The notes below the pieces were generated by a model. It had not been told where the DNA came from. It was given only the letters and a program-made list of their open reading frames with translations, and searched no databases. Source: Papilionanthe hookeriana x Papilionanthe teres (lineage: Eukaryota > Streptophyta > Magnoliopsida > Asparagales > Orchidaceae). Taken from it: a stretch of DNA of 64,000 nt. Positions 22,031 through 32,120 of this stretch are shown here, piece after piece. Each line of letters opens with the position of its first letter. Position 1 is the first letter of the stretch. The stretch spans positions 76,189,283-76,253,282 of the forward strand of contig CM040427.1 in assembly GCA_022702705.1 (NCBI GenBank), given 5' to 3'. The position numbers and the translations under genes are program-made.

Positions 22031-23376
22031 TTAGACAGTTTTCCTGATGAACAACTTTATAATATTAATGAGTTGAAAATACCTTAGTATGCTGATATAA
22101 TAAATTATATTGTCAGTAACATTTTACCACCTATGTTAACTTTGCAACAATAGAAAAAATTCATTCACGATACTAAAACATACTTTTGGGATGAACCATA
22201 CTTATATAAGCAATGTAAGGATCTAATTATTAGAAGATGTGTGCCTTATGAAGAAACTGAACCAATTATTCAAAAATGTCATGATTCTGATTTTGGAGGA
22301 CATTTTGGGACGGATAAAATCGCATATAAAACTCTACGATACTGGATTCTACCGGCCTACTCTATTTACGGATGTATATAGATATATAAAAACCTGCGAT
22401 AAATGCCAAAGAGTAGGAAACATATCAAGGAAAAATGAAATGCCTCTGAATTTTATATTAGAAGTTGAAATTTTTGATGTTTGGGGATTAGATTTCATGG
22501 GACCTTTTATTCCTTCATTTGGAAACTCATACATATTAGTAGTTGTTAATTATGTCTCCAAATGGATCGAAGCACAAGCTTTACCTAGGTGTGATGCTAA
22601 AAGTGTTTCAAAATTTTTAATGAAAAATATTTTTACTAGATTTGGAATGCCGAGAGTGATTATCATTGACGGAGGAACTCATTTTAGAAACAAATATATT
22701 CACAAACTAGTATAAAAATATAATATTATGCATAAGATATCAACTGCTTATCATCCACAAACTAGTGGATTAGCTGAAGTTTCTAATCGAGAGATTAAGC
22801 GTATATTAGAAAAATCAGTAAACCCTAATAGATTAGATCGGTCTATAAGATTAGATATCGCATTATGGGCATATAGGATCTGCTTATAAAACTCCGATTA
22901 GAATGACTACTTACGAGCTTATATATGGAAAAACTTGCCACTTACCGAGTTGAATTAGAACATAAAGCATATTGGGCGATTAAAGAATTTAATTATAATA
23001 TGAAAGAAGCTGGTGAGAAGAGATTGTTGCAATTAAATGAATTGGAAGAATTAAGAAACGAATCGTATAATAATGATAGGATTTATAAAGAAAGAATGAA
23101 ATTATGGCATGATAGGAAGATTAATCAGAGAAATTTTGAACCAGGACAAGAAGTTTTGCTTTATAATACTAGATTGAAATTATTTCTTGGGAAATTAAAA
23201 TCTTGATGGTTAGGACCTTTCACCATAACTCAAATATTTTCATATGGAACTTAAAAATTGAAGATCCAAAAACAGGACATAGATTTAAAGTAAACGGACA
23301 TAGATTAAAACCATATTTCGAAGGTAGAAGACCAAATTTTAAAGAGGTTTTAATGCTTAGTCAACCTAAACACTAA
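22018..23376 (+). pseudogene. Athila integrase (element C)
   Basis: Linker, then a zinc finger remnant (CHDSDFGGHFGTDKIAYK...CDKCQR), then the core: Asp in GLDFMGPF, Asp in IIDGGTHF (about 22668) and Glu in SGLAEVSNREIK, with 35 residues between the last two. Stops at about 22084, 22153 and 22713 and frameshifts near 22880-22925 and 23206 break it. The C-terminus ends at LSQPKH with TAA 23374-23376. It would integrate element cDNA. Confidence 0.9.
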
Positions 23377-23843
23377 CTAAATTAGGTCGGGCTGACGACA
23401 TTAAACCAAGCGCTTTATGGGAGGCAACCTATAATAGTCTTTTATTTTAATTATCTGCAAATTAGTGAGTCTATATTATTAAAACAAATCTTACTACTCA
23501 AATTTTTAATTAGAATCATCACAAATTTGAACTTATATGATGAAATCAGAAAATATTCGGACCAGAGCAAAATTGGGCGATTTTTACGAATCTCGCCGAC
23601 AGCGAGCCCGAGCCCGCTGACAACGAGATCGTGTGCCATGACCTGAGTCAGTTTTATAACTAAGTCGCCGACGGCGAGGAACTTCCCTCCGACGGTGAGG
23701 CAATTAAAAATTTGGTTTCTTAAAGATTTTTCGTGCGGTTTTTGACGGATCTAAGCCATTCCTTCGTAAGAAATTATTCCAAATCTGATTTTACGCCATT
23801 TTCTTCCTTAGGAACGACTAGAGACCAATCCTTTCCATCCAAA
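23377..23843 (+). other. Spacer after Athila pol, conserved motif and palindrome cluster
   Basis: AGGTCGGGCTGACGAC followed by CCAAGCGCTTTATGGGAGGC (about 23384-23426) is a conserved block seen after pol in Athila elements. A second cluster of CTCGCCGACGGCGAG-like palindromes lies at 23575-23702. There is no coding evidence before ATG 23844. Confidence 0.65.
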
Positions 23844-24981
23844 ATGGCCACCAAATTCTTAGAAACCACAAAAACTGAAGTTTTCAACCGAAGAAAATTC
23901 GTCAGTTCGGAGGCGCGGCGTATCTTCAACAAAGGCTTGATGAAGAAAAGACTTATTAAAGAAAGAGGATTTGTCAATAGTGGAGTAGAGAATTCTACTA
24001 CAAAAATCGAAGAAATGATCACACAGCGACATTGGGAGGTATTTTGTTATACGACATCCGCTGTAGTTATTCCAGTAGTTAAATAGTTTTACTCTAATTT
24101 ACATGCGATCAATAATGGAAATGTGTACATCAGAGGAAGATGGGTAACATTTACTCCTTCAAGGGTAAATGAATTATTTTCTATAGAGAATACCTCTGTT
24201 TTTCATTATTCCAACTTTGTAACGAGATCTACAGATACCTGACCGACGAACCAGATGATTGAGAGTTACGAGAAGACGGGTATGTCAGTTTTTCTGCATC
24301 ACTTCTAAACCCTTTCTCGAAGCACTGTCATTTCTTTATATCATCGAAATTATTACCTACCATGAGAGTAAATAAAACTTCAAAGGAATGCGCTATATTA
24401 AACTATTGTATTCAAATTGGATTACCTATCGGTGTTGGATCAATAATAGTAAAGTTTGCATTGGGATTAATTGTGCATGGGTTAGTGCATGGACTTGGAC
24501 ACCCATCTACTATATTTTCTTTATGCAGTCAGTACCAATTTTCTTATGAGGCTTGGGAAAAAGTACTTTTACCATGGAAACCACTGGATCCTGATGATAT
24601 GTTTCCCACTTTGGATAACAATGATGAGATTACCATTATTTACGACGAGCATCACAGAACAATCCTTTAGCAAGGCCCTTTATTGATAAGACTAACTTCA
24701 TTTTGAAGAAGATTAAAGGATTGGAAAAAGAGTTGCAAAATGTGATGAATTCCATAGACAATATCTCTGATATGTTTGATCATATTGATTGGAGAATGAA
24801 GGAGCACTTTGATCATACTGGACATCTGGAGGCCAGTTTTATTCATCTATTAAGATAGAAAGGATGGATTAATGAAGAATCTACTGCAGAATTTTCTTTC
24901 AGGCCTTTCTACAATTTATTTGTGCACCTGCGTCGCATCGAAAATATCAGAGAAGATGTTAGTTCAGACACTGAAGAGTAG
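23844..24981 (+). pseudogene. Plant-transposon-protein ORF 1 (Athila third-ORF region)
   Basis: ATG 23844 (MATKFLETTKTEVFNRRKF), in a purine-rich context. It continues FVSSEARRIFNKGLMKKRLI, KERGF, HWEVFCYTTSAVVIPVVK, a stop near 24083, then FYSNL. After frameshifts it goes on through RGRWVTFTPSRVNELFSIEN, the open stretch 24362-24670 and a coiled-coil tail (KKIKGLEKELQNVMNSIDNI) to TAG 24979-24981. This resembles the domain called putative plant transposon protein found after pol in Athila elements. Its role is unknown. I see no convincing env-like transmembrane protein. Related to 25868-26612. Confidence 0.7.
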
Positions 24982-25867
24982 GAAAGATTTCTATGTTTAT
25001 GTCATTTATTTATGTATATATGTGTTGATTTGGATTTAGATTTTATTATGAGTCGAAGTTTAATTTGATCATCTCAGATTTTATGAGATTTAATGTAAAT
25101 TATTATGTCTCAGCATTTAGAGTGTTGTGGTGTGGATTGCGATACTGAGTATTATGGATTTGAACATTTAGGTTAAGTATGTGTTTAAGTTGTTAGTGTG
25201 AAAATTGTAAGTTTCATGGATTTCATATATAAAGTTATATTGTTTGTGTTGTGTGACTTTTTGTGAGTATAAGTATCTAATCTTCGTATTATTATTAAAT
25301 TAAGTGATCGGAAAATTGATTAAAGGCAAATCAAGGTTAAAAATAATTGATGAATTTCAAAAATTTAAAATTTTTTTGGAACCTCGCCGACGGCGAGAAT
25401 TATCTCGCTGACAGAGAGACCGAGCTCGCCGACGGTGGATTTTTCCCGAAACTTTTGCCTTATGAAATTAATTAGCTCGCCGACGACGAGAAAATCTCGC
25501 CGACAGCGAGATCTCGAAAAGACCTATATTTGACCAATCAACCGACACTATTCATCATCCCCTTCCTCAAAACTTCGAAAAAACCGACCTAGGGCTTGAG
25601 AGATCTCGGATTTGAGGCGGTTTCAACACTTTTTGACATGGGATTTCATCTTCCCTTGGTAAGAGCTTCACTCCTATGCAAAAATTTTTTATTTTCACCA
25701 TGAATTTCTTCTACATTGGGGAATTTTGAAAAAATCCGAAATGTGGAGAAAATACTTGGAAGAATTTCATGGAAATTGATTTAAATGGATTTTAGATGTT
25801 GTAGGAAGCCTTCTTAGTAATATTTTAGAGTTTAGTTAAGATTTTTGCAAATTTTACAGATCGAGAA
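24982..25867 (+). other. Spacer between two related ORFs, palindrome cluster
   Basis: T-rich noncoding DNA with a cluster of CTCGCCGACGGCGAG-type palindromes at 25381-25525. It lies about 340 bp before the second ORF, just as the 23575-23702 cluster lies before the first. Confidence 0.6.
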
Positions 25868-26612
25868 ATGGCTCCACGACAAAATCGACAATTGGATTAC
25901 GATGAAACTCGTTTCGTGAATGCAAGGGCACAATCCAGATATTTCCACAACATTCAAGCAAGAAAGTGCATACAAGATCGAGTTTTTAAGAATCCAGGAG
26001 GAGAAGTGGAGCGAGTTATAAAAGAGCGAGGATGGGAAAACTTCGTTACGTGACCAACGAGCCGCGGTGGAAGTAGTGAAGAAATTTTATACAAATTTAA
26101 CACGGAGTTGAAGATGCCCGGTTAAGGTTAGAGGATTTTTGTAGATTTCAATGCTTGCTAGAATAAACACTTATTATGAAGTACGAGACACCTACACCGG
26201 CGAGTATGAAACTTTTGGAACTATGGAAGGACCACTTTGGAAGAGGTAATTAACTTTCTCAGCGATGGGAAAGGAGTACGGAAGATAAAGCGGCGGGAAA
26301 GGGTAAACTTCCCTCTTTCTATGCTAAATGCAACATCTAAAGCACTGGCATTATTTTATTTGTTCTACTTTGTTACCTACCTACCACCATAGTGAGGTAA
26401 CAAGAGATAGAATCGATTCGACTTTACGTATTCGGAACCGGAAGAGTATTAATGTGGGAAATGTTATTTATAAAAACATATTAGCCACTGCTAGAAATGA
26501 AAGGGGAGGAGGACTAGGACATCCTGGTCTTATCTATGCACTTTGTCAATTATCTATTCACAGTACGAGCCTGCTCAGCCTTCTCAGCCTAGAGATCAGG
26601 GAGATGACATAG
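25868..26612 (+). pseudogene. Plant-transposon-protein ORF 2, paralogue of ORF 1
   Basis: ATG 25868 (MAPRQNRQLDYDETRFVNAR), open to 26053, then frameshifted. The segment RGWENF, A-x-V-x-VVKKFYTNL, matches the first ORF pattern (HWEVF, A-x-V-x-PVVK, FYSNL). The later open stretch 26328-26612 carries SEVTRDR, RKSINVGNVIYKNILA and GHPGLIYALC, characteristic of the same plant transposon protein family. It is shorter than the first copy and lacks the coiled-coil tail. Function unknown. Confidence 0.68.
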
Positions 26613-28023
26613 CTTGAGATTTTCATGCAGAAGATTAGAGCTTTTGTTCAGTTTATTTAGTTTGTTTAGATTTATTGTTTTGCAAACTTTATTATTCTGT
26701 GTGTAATATTTCAGTACTCTTTGTGGAATTTGGACTTGGTATGTTTGTTTGTTTGCTTGAGCCGTGATATTAGATTTCTTATGTGTTAAATTAGTTTGCA
26801 AAATTTTAAATATAGGATGTTGGTTTAAAGTTTTTATAAGTTATGAATATTAAATATTGTTTAGGGTGTTTTAATATGTTTGAAAGTAGATTAGTTGATT
26901 GTATGTGTAGTAATAGATTAAATTTTCAATTGTTATGTTTAATACTTATTTTAAAATTTCCATCCCTGCACTATCTTTTAAATATTATATATGTATGGAA
27001 GAATACTAACAGTATAGGTTCTGTAAGTAATGAAAAAGCCTGCAAAAATTTCAAAGAAAAGAAATACCTAAAGCTCAAAGGTATGATGAATTTTATTTAT
27101 ATACTTTCCCTTTTTCACTATAGAATAGATAAAAAAATTTAAGTTTGGGGGAGGGTAAAAATACAAATTTAATTATTAAAATTGTTCTCAATTTCTATTT
27201 TCAGAAATTATTATTAAATGATTTTCTATCGTAGTTTTTCAATTCAATAAACATGAGTTACTTTATTTAATTATTATATAAAGTTAAAGAAAATATTTCT
27301 AGTAATTCAATTTATTAATGGAATAAGATATTTAGTTAAAAGGAATAAGAATATAGTAAACTATTTAAAGTAAGGGAAACTATATTCTAAAAATTGAAAT
27401 TTCTTAAGTATTTAAGTGAAAAAGAAAGGATAGAAACTCAATGAAGTAAAGGCTATGAAATATATAAAAGCAAAGAAATATTTTAAGTTTCAAAATTTAT
27501 GAAGAGAAATTGATGTTCAAAATTATTAACGAATTTATCCGGATACGATAATCCTCACTTGAAAAAGAAAAGAAAAGAAAAGAAAAGAAAAGAAAAAGAA
27601 AAGAAAAGAAAAATATAAGTGAGGAGAAGCTTGAGGAGATGCCTTATAAAAAATTGGCTTGATGGAATCAACCTAAAGAGTAAAACTTAATATATTTCTA
27701 AACGTATATTTATGGATTGGTACTTTACTAAATAATATTTTCTCGAACTTCCTATCATCTAAATATCTAAAGTAATTTACTATTTTAAATATAGTCATTC
27801 CTGAAATAAATAGAAAGCTAGAAATCTTAGATCTGATAACTAAATAATCTTATATCTATAAAGTTAATTTAATCACTCATAAATATTTATATTTAACTTT
27901 ATTATAATGTTATTTAAATTTATTTCTTATTATCTGAATTGAAAAATTCTATTATAGAAATCATTATTATTATTTAGTATCAAAATTACTTGAGGACAAG
28001 TAATAATTAAGCTTGGGGGATTT
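26613..28023 (+). other. Element C 3' noncoding region with microsatellite and polypurine tract
   Basis: A/T-rich DNA with no supported gene. It holds TTTAAGTTTGGGGGAGGGTA (about 27138-27157), a G-run motif usual in Athila, an AAAAG microsatellite at 27561-27612, CTTGAGGACAAG (27989-28000) and the polypurine tract GCTTGGGGGATTT (28011-28023) directly before the 3' LTR. Confidence 0.75.
27561..27612 (+). repeat. AAAAG microsatellite
   Basis: About ten tandem AAAAG units, slightly interrupted. A strand-biased purine run. Confidence 0.9.
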
Positions 28024-29572
28024 TGATCACTGAAAAATTCATTAAGAAATTCATATCTATTTTTGATGAAATTGTACTTTAAAGAAAGATATTTTCTTTA
28101 TTTTATTGCAGGAATGAAGATTTATAAGTGATGGAAGCAAAAAGCATGAAATGAAGCGAATTTGGATCAAAAAGGAGGAAATTCTTGCAAATATAACTAC
28201 TTCGCCGACGGCGAGATCGAGGCCGCCGACGGCGAGATCGTGAAGAGAATTTCTGAAGGAATTATAAATATCTCGCCGACAGCGAGCCCAAGCCCACTGA
28301 CAGCGAGATCGAGCGGTTTGAAGACCTTCTAGAAGCCCCGCTGACGGAGAGGTCGTTTCTCTCCGACGGCGAGCCAGTTCAAAATACAAATACATTGAAC
28401 CTGGACACTTTTTGAAGAGATGTTTAAGCACCCCTTGGACCTTTGCTTACCTCTATAAATAGAGGCCGAATTCTAGTGTCTTAGTGTGTCTTTTGAGTCT
28501 TAAAAAAGTTTCTCTAGAGTCTTTTATGTAAGTCTGTGTGTGTTTAGTGAGTTTCTTTAGTTTATTTGAGTGTTATTTAGAAGTTGTTGTACTAGAAGGA
28601 AAAAGTCAAAGGAACTTCAAGGAGTCTGCTTGGGGAGGAAAGTAAGATAAGTATCTTTGTTTATTGTTGTTAACTTTAAATTAAATTCATGCTTTGTTTT
28701 ATTCCCATGCATTCTGAGTAATTTCCTCAGTCTTTCTCCTTGTTATTGAAAATTATGCGGATTGATGAAATTAAATAGAAGCACCTAATATATTAAAATA
28801 AATTGTGATATTTTTTACTTAAAACTTAATTTACTTTCAATCTGGCCAATTGAGTTGTTAAAATATGTTGAATTATCAACTATATTAAAAATTACATCCA
28901 ATATTCAGGGAAGTCAAAAGCCTTGGAAGGCGGGTGCAAATAAATAGGGAATATTAATTATCAGACGTAGAATTGGACATTTTAGTGTGACAGACTAAAA
29001 TATTCAATTCAGTCCTACTGTTTGAGAGATGAAGTGTAGATGTTAGCCCTCAGGTGAGGGGAACGTGGGAGCTCTGAAGTGGCGACCGGTATCCTCCCGG
29101 CTTAGCGACGGATTCATTAATCAAACATAGGATTAGTCAATGTTCTTTGCACTTGGACCAAAGGGTAAAGAATAGGAATGCTCATATTTGTCACAATACA
29201 GTTTAAAAATTCTATTTAAATTCATCATTTACTTAATTTTCTAAAAACAAGGAGAATGATACTTTTTCTAAATTATTTAAATCAACTTATTTCAAGCATT
29301 AGTTTACTTTAGTTTGCAATAATTACTTTTAATTACCGTTTACTATATTAGTAAGTAATTCCTTTTAATTTAGGCGATAACAAATCGTTAAAAACTTCCA
29401 CGTGGGATCGATAACCGAGGACTCCACTAGAGCCTCGTATTACTTGATGTGATACGTATACTTGCGTAGAATCCACATTATACATTAAATCATAACTCTA
29501 TATTTAAAGCGGGATCAAGTTTTTGGTGTCGTTGCTATAAACATAAATTGCATAAATATTAAAAGTGGGTCA
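28024..29572 (+). repeat. Element C 3' LTR
   Basis: Begins TGATCACTG directly after the polypurine tract and ends GGGTCA before the CATAC duplication. 1,549 bp, closely matching 16813-18367. It contains palindrome clusters (28199-28376), a TATA box (28454-28461) and the relic primer-site copy (29513-29535). Confidence 0.95.
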
Positions 29573-29577
29573 CATAC
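29573..29577 (+). repeat. Target-site duplication, right copy (CATAC)
   Basis: Exact repeat of 16808-16812, flanking element C. Confidence 0.95.
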
Positions 29578-29936
29578 CGAACAGCTGTATTATCAACATC
29601 TACGCAGAAGGAGACTGCATCCTACCTCACATAGATCATCATGATTTTGTAAGGCCCTTTTAAACTGTTTCTTTCATCAACCAATGCAACATTAAGTTCG
29701 GGACAGAACTCCGGATAGTTGGCCCCGGAGAATTCTAAGGGCCGGTCGAGATACCTCTACCGGTAGGCTCTGTTCTCGTCCTGCAAGGAAATGGTGCAGA
29801 TGTAGCAAAGCACTGCATACCGGGAGTTCCCTAAGAGCGAATCTCCATCACCCTCAGAAGGATGGATGAGAGTAAGATTCCGATCTATTTCCGGCCGGAT
29901 CCGGAACTAGAGAACTGCGCGACCTACGAGTTGTAG
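29578..29936 (+). pseudogene. AlkB-like accessory ORF, 3' part with catalytic core
   Basis: Taking one copy of the duplication, this piece continues the frame of 15810-16812 exactly. It holds the double-stranded beta-helix core of an ALKBH9/10-type dioxygenase. Iron ligands are His 29628-29630 and Asp 29634-29636 (H-I-D) and His 29811-29813 (K-H-C). The Arg pair of R-x5-R is at 29838-29840 and 29856-29858 (R-I-S-I-T-L-R-R-M-D). Between them lie INIYAEGDCI, a CNIKFGTELRI-like strand, VGPGEF, LPVGSVLVLQGNGADVAKHC. Three in-frame stops (29661, 29736, 29832) and no frameshift are seen before TAG 29934. Total length with the 5' part would be about 453 codons. Confidence 0.88.
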
Positions 29937-30990
29937 GCTAAATAGTATTAGCACACCTCTAAAACCACTTACGTGGGATTCTCCTCCATAAAGTGGCTTA
30001 GAAGGTGATGTTATTACATGTGTAGTCTACTTTTCAGACATGGATGGATCGAACAAACAGTTTTGTCAGAATACACGAAGATATCGGTGCGATACGTATT
30101 CGGATATATATGAACTTCGTAAAAGTACGTTTCGAAGGATGTCATCGAAATGTTTCGATGGAATCACTTGATGTGTCTTCAACATTTTAATGGAAATGAA
30201 TTTTGTGTTTTGCCTTCAGTTTTGTGCAATTGACTGCAAACGCCACCAGATCTGGGTTTAACTCGGCTTTAAAAAAAAAGTTGAACGAAGAACGATTTGA
30301 ATGAGATAATAACAACAAAATAAAACTTGAATTCAAAGTCTTAATAAGACACAAACCGAAATTCAAAGCAAATCGACTTAAAACATCAAGTTGTGAATCA
30401 AATAAATGAATGAAAATTCAGATCAAAGTGAAGATTTCAATAGAAGACAAAACATAAAAAAAAATTTAAAACAAGAATCCAAATTCAAAATCCAAATAAA
30501 ATAAAATAACTTGAAAATCAAAACAAAACAAAATCAAATCACTAAAAAAAACAATGAAAACGATTCTCCGAATCCGATATCCCCGACCTACGGTACTGTT
30601 CTCGAAATCTCTTCGACTTCCCGCGATCCCTTTCCTCTTTTTGAGAAGGTCGGCCGAGTCTCATCGACACATAACCACGAAATTTTTGATTTGGTTCGAT
30701 GGCATGGATTCATATCCTTCGCCAAACAATCAAACTTTGATTAACCCTCTGGAGATGTGAAACACTTTCATATCTCATTCAAATCTTCTACTACACTAAA
30801 TTTTCAGCAGAATCATCAAAACTCAAATCAAATACTAACTTTTGGGACCAGTACCTAACTTCTAGTTTCTGTCCTTCTAAGACTGGTACCTAACTTCCAG
30901 TTCTCATTTTGAAATTGATACTCAATCTTCGACTCTCTTCTCTGAATTTCCGCTAATCCCGCATTCTTCCGAGAAATTTTTTCCGCACTC
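29937..30990 (+). other. Element A 3' UTR, unique part
   Basis: A-rich DNA between the AlkB-like stop and the tandem array. The ORFs at 30511-30760 overlap in two frames and have no family resemblance, so I do not call them. Degenerate GGTACCTAACTT-type repeats appear at 30840-30930. Confidence 0.6.
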
Positions 30991-30992
30991 TA

Positions 30993-31541
30993 ATCCTCCG
31001 ACCCAGGTATAAGACCTACATGACATCCTGACCTCGGTGTTAATCCTTCGACCTGGGTATAAGACCTACATGGCATCCTGACCTCGGTGGTAATCCTCCG
31101 ACCTGGGTATAAGACCAACATGGCATCCTGACCTCGGTGTTAATCCTCCGACCTAGGTATAAGACCTACATGGCATCCTGACCTCGGTGTTAATCCTCCG
31201 ACCTGGGTATAAGACCTACATGGCATCTTGACCTCAGTGTTAATCCTCTGACCTGGGTTTAAGACCTACATGGCATCCTGACCCCGGTGATAATCCTCCG
31301 ACCTGGGTATAAGACCTACATGGCATCCTGACCTCGGTGTTAATCCTCCGACCTGGGTATAAGACCTACATGGCATCCTGACCTCGGTGATAATCCTCCG
31401 ACCTGGGTATAAGACCTACATGGCATCCTGACCTCGGTGTTAATCCTCCAACCTGGGTATAAGACCTTCATGACATCCTGACCTCGATGTTAACCCTTCG
31501 ACTTGGGTATAGGACCTACATGGCATCCCGACCTCGGTGTC
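30993..31541 (+). repeat. 50-bp tandem repeat array, about 11 copies
   Basis: Units begin TAATCCTCCGACCTGGGTAT and continue AAGACCTACATGGCATCCTG then ACCTCGGTGT. The period is 50 bp and the copies are highly alike. The array lies in the 3' UTR between the AlkB-like ORF and the polypurine tract. Element B has an unrelated 82-bp array at the same place. Confidence 0.93.
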
Positions 31542-32104
31542 CGCTAAAATCGCACACTTCCGAGAAGCTTTTCTGCACCCCTGAAATTTTGAGGTCGATA
31601 CCTAAATTCCGACTCTCATTCGAGATCGATACCTAAATTTCGATCCTCTTTCGAGGTTGATACCTAAATTTCAACCCTCTAAATTTACGTGATCGGTACC
31701 TAAATTCCGGTTCTCTTCGCAATCCCGAGGTTTAAACCTAAGTTTCGATCCTCATTTCGAATCCAAATTTCAAATTCAAAATTTCCTTAAATTGATTTTA
31801 AATTAAACCTCAATCGAAATTGAAACTCAAAACAAATCAAAATTTAAACTCACACATTGAAACTTGAAATTAAAATGAAACGAAATCTAAATCGAATTCC
31901 CCAGATCTTGTGATTTTGAATTCACCTCCTTTTTCATTCCCCACCGAGAGTTCAGGAATCTCCAGTCTTTGAAATATACCTGATACTCCCCAACGAGAAT
32001 TCTTCTACTCTATCCTAAGTGCGTCACTTAGACATCTATGTTGGTCTTGCTGATCTCTTCGGTCAACGCCAATACACGCGGTGTGCTTGGTTAGCACACC
32101 ACAC
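31542..32104 (+). repeat. Degenerate minisatellite and end of 3' UTR
   Basis: Copies of GATCGATACCTAAATTTCGA-like units (roughly 40-bp spacing, 31585-31760) follow the main array, related to those at 30840-30930. After 31770 the sequence is A-rich without repeats or genes. Confidence 0.6.
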
Positions 32105-32120
32105 TTATTAGGGGTCCATT
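32105..32120 (+). promoter_or_regulatory. Element A polypurine tract region
   Basis: TTATTAGGGGTCCATT directly precedes the 3' LTR start TGTTGACCTC (32121). Element B has CCTATTGGGGGTCCATT at the same place. It would prime plus-strand DNA synthesis. Confidence 0.6.

Larger units (their letters stand above)
16813..29572 (+). mobile_element. Element C: nested Athila-lineage LTR retrotransposon
   Basis: 12,760 bp bounded by LTRs of 1,555 and 1,549 bp and a perfect CATAC duplication. It has a tRNA-Asp type PBS, gag, protease, RT, integrase, two plant-transposon-protein ORFs and a polypurine tract. The gag sequence, the DLGAS protease motif, the GGGAGGCAACC-like sequence after pol and the CTTGAGGACAAG sequence before the polypurine tract are typical of plant Athila elements. 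It lies in the same orientation as element A, inside the AlkB-like ORF. All coding parts are damaged, so it is immobile by itself. Confidence 0.95.

Noticed and set aside
23844..26612. Retroviral-like envelope gene in element C
   Set aside because: No signal peptide, furin site or transmembrane anchor is visible. The sequence instead fits the plant-transposon-protein family.
30993..31541. Regular 50-bp repeat as a CRISPR array
   Set aside because: There are no distinct spacers; the whole 50-bp unit repeats. It lies in a plant retrotransposon 3' UTR.
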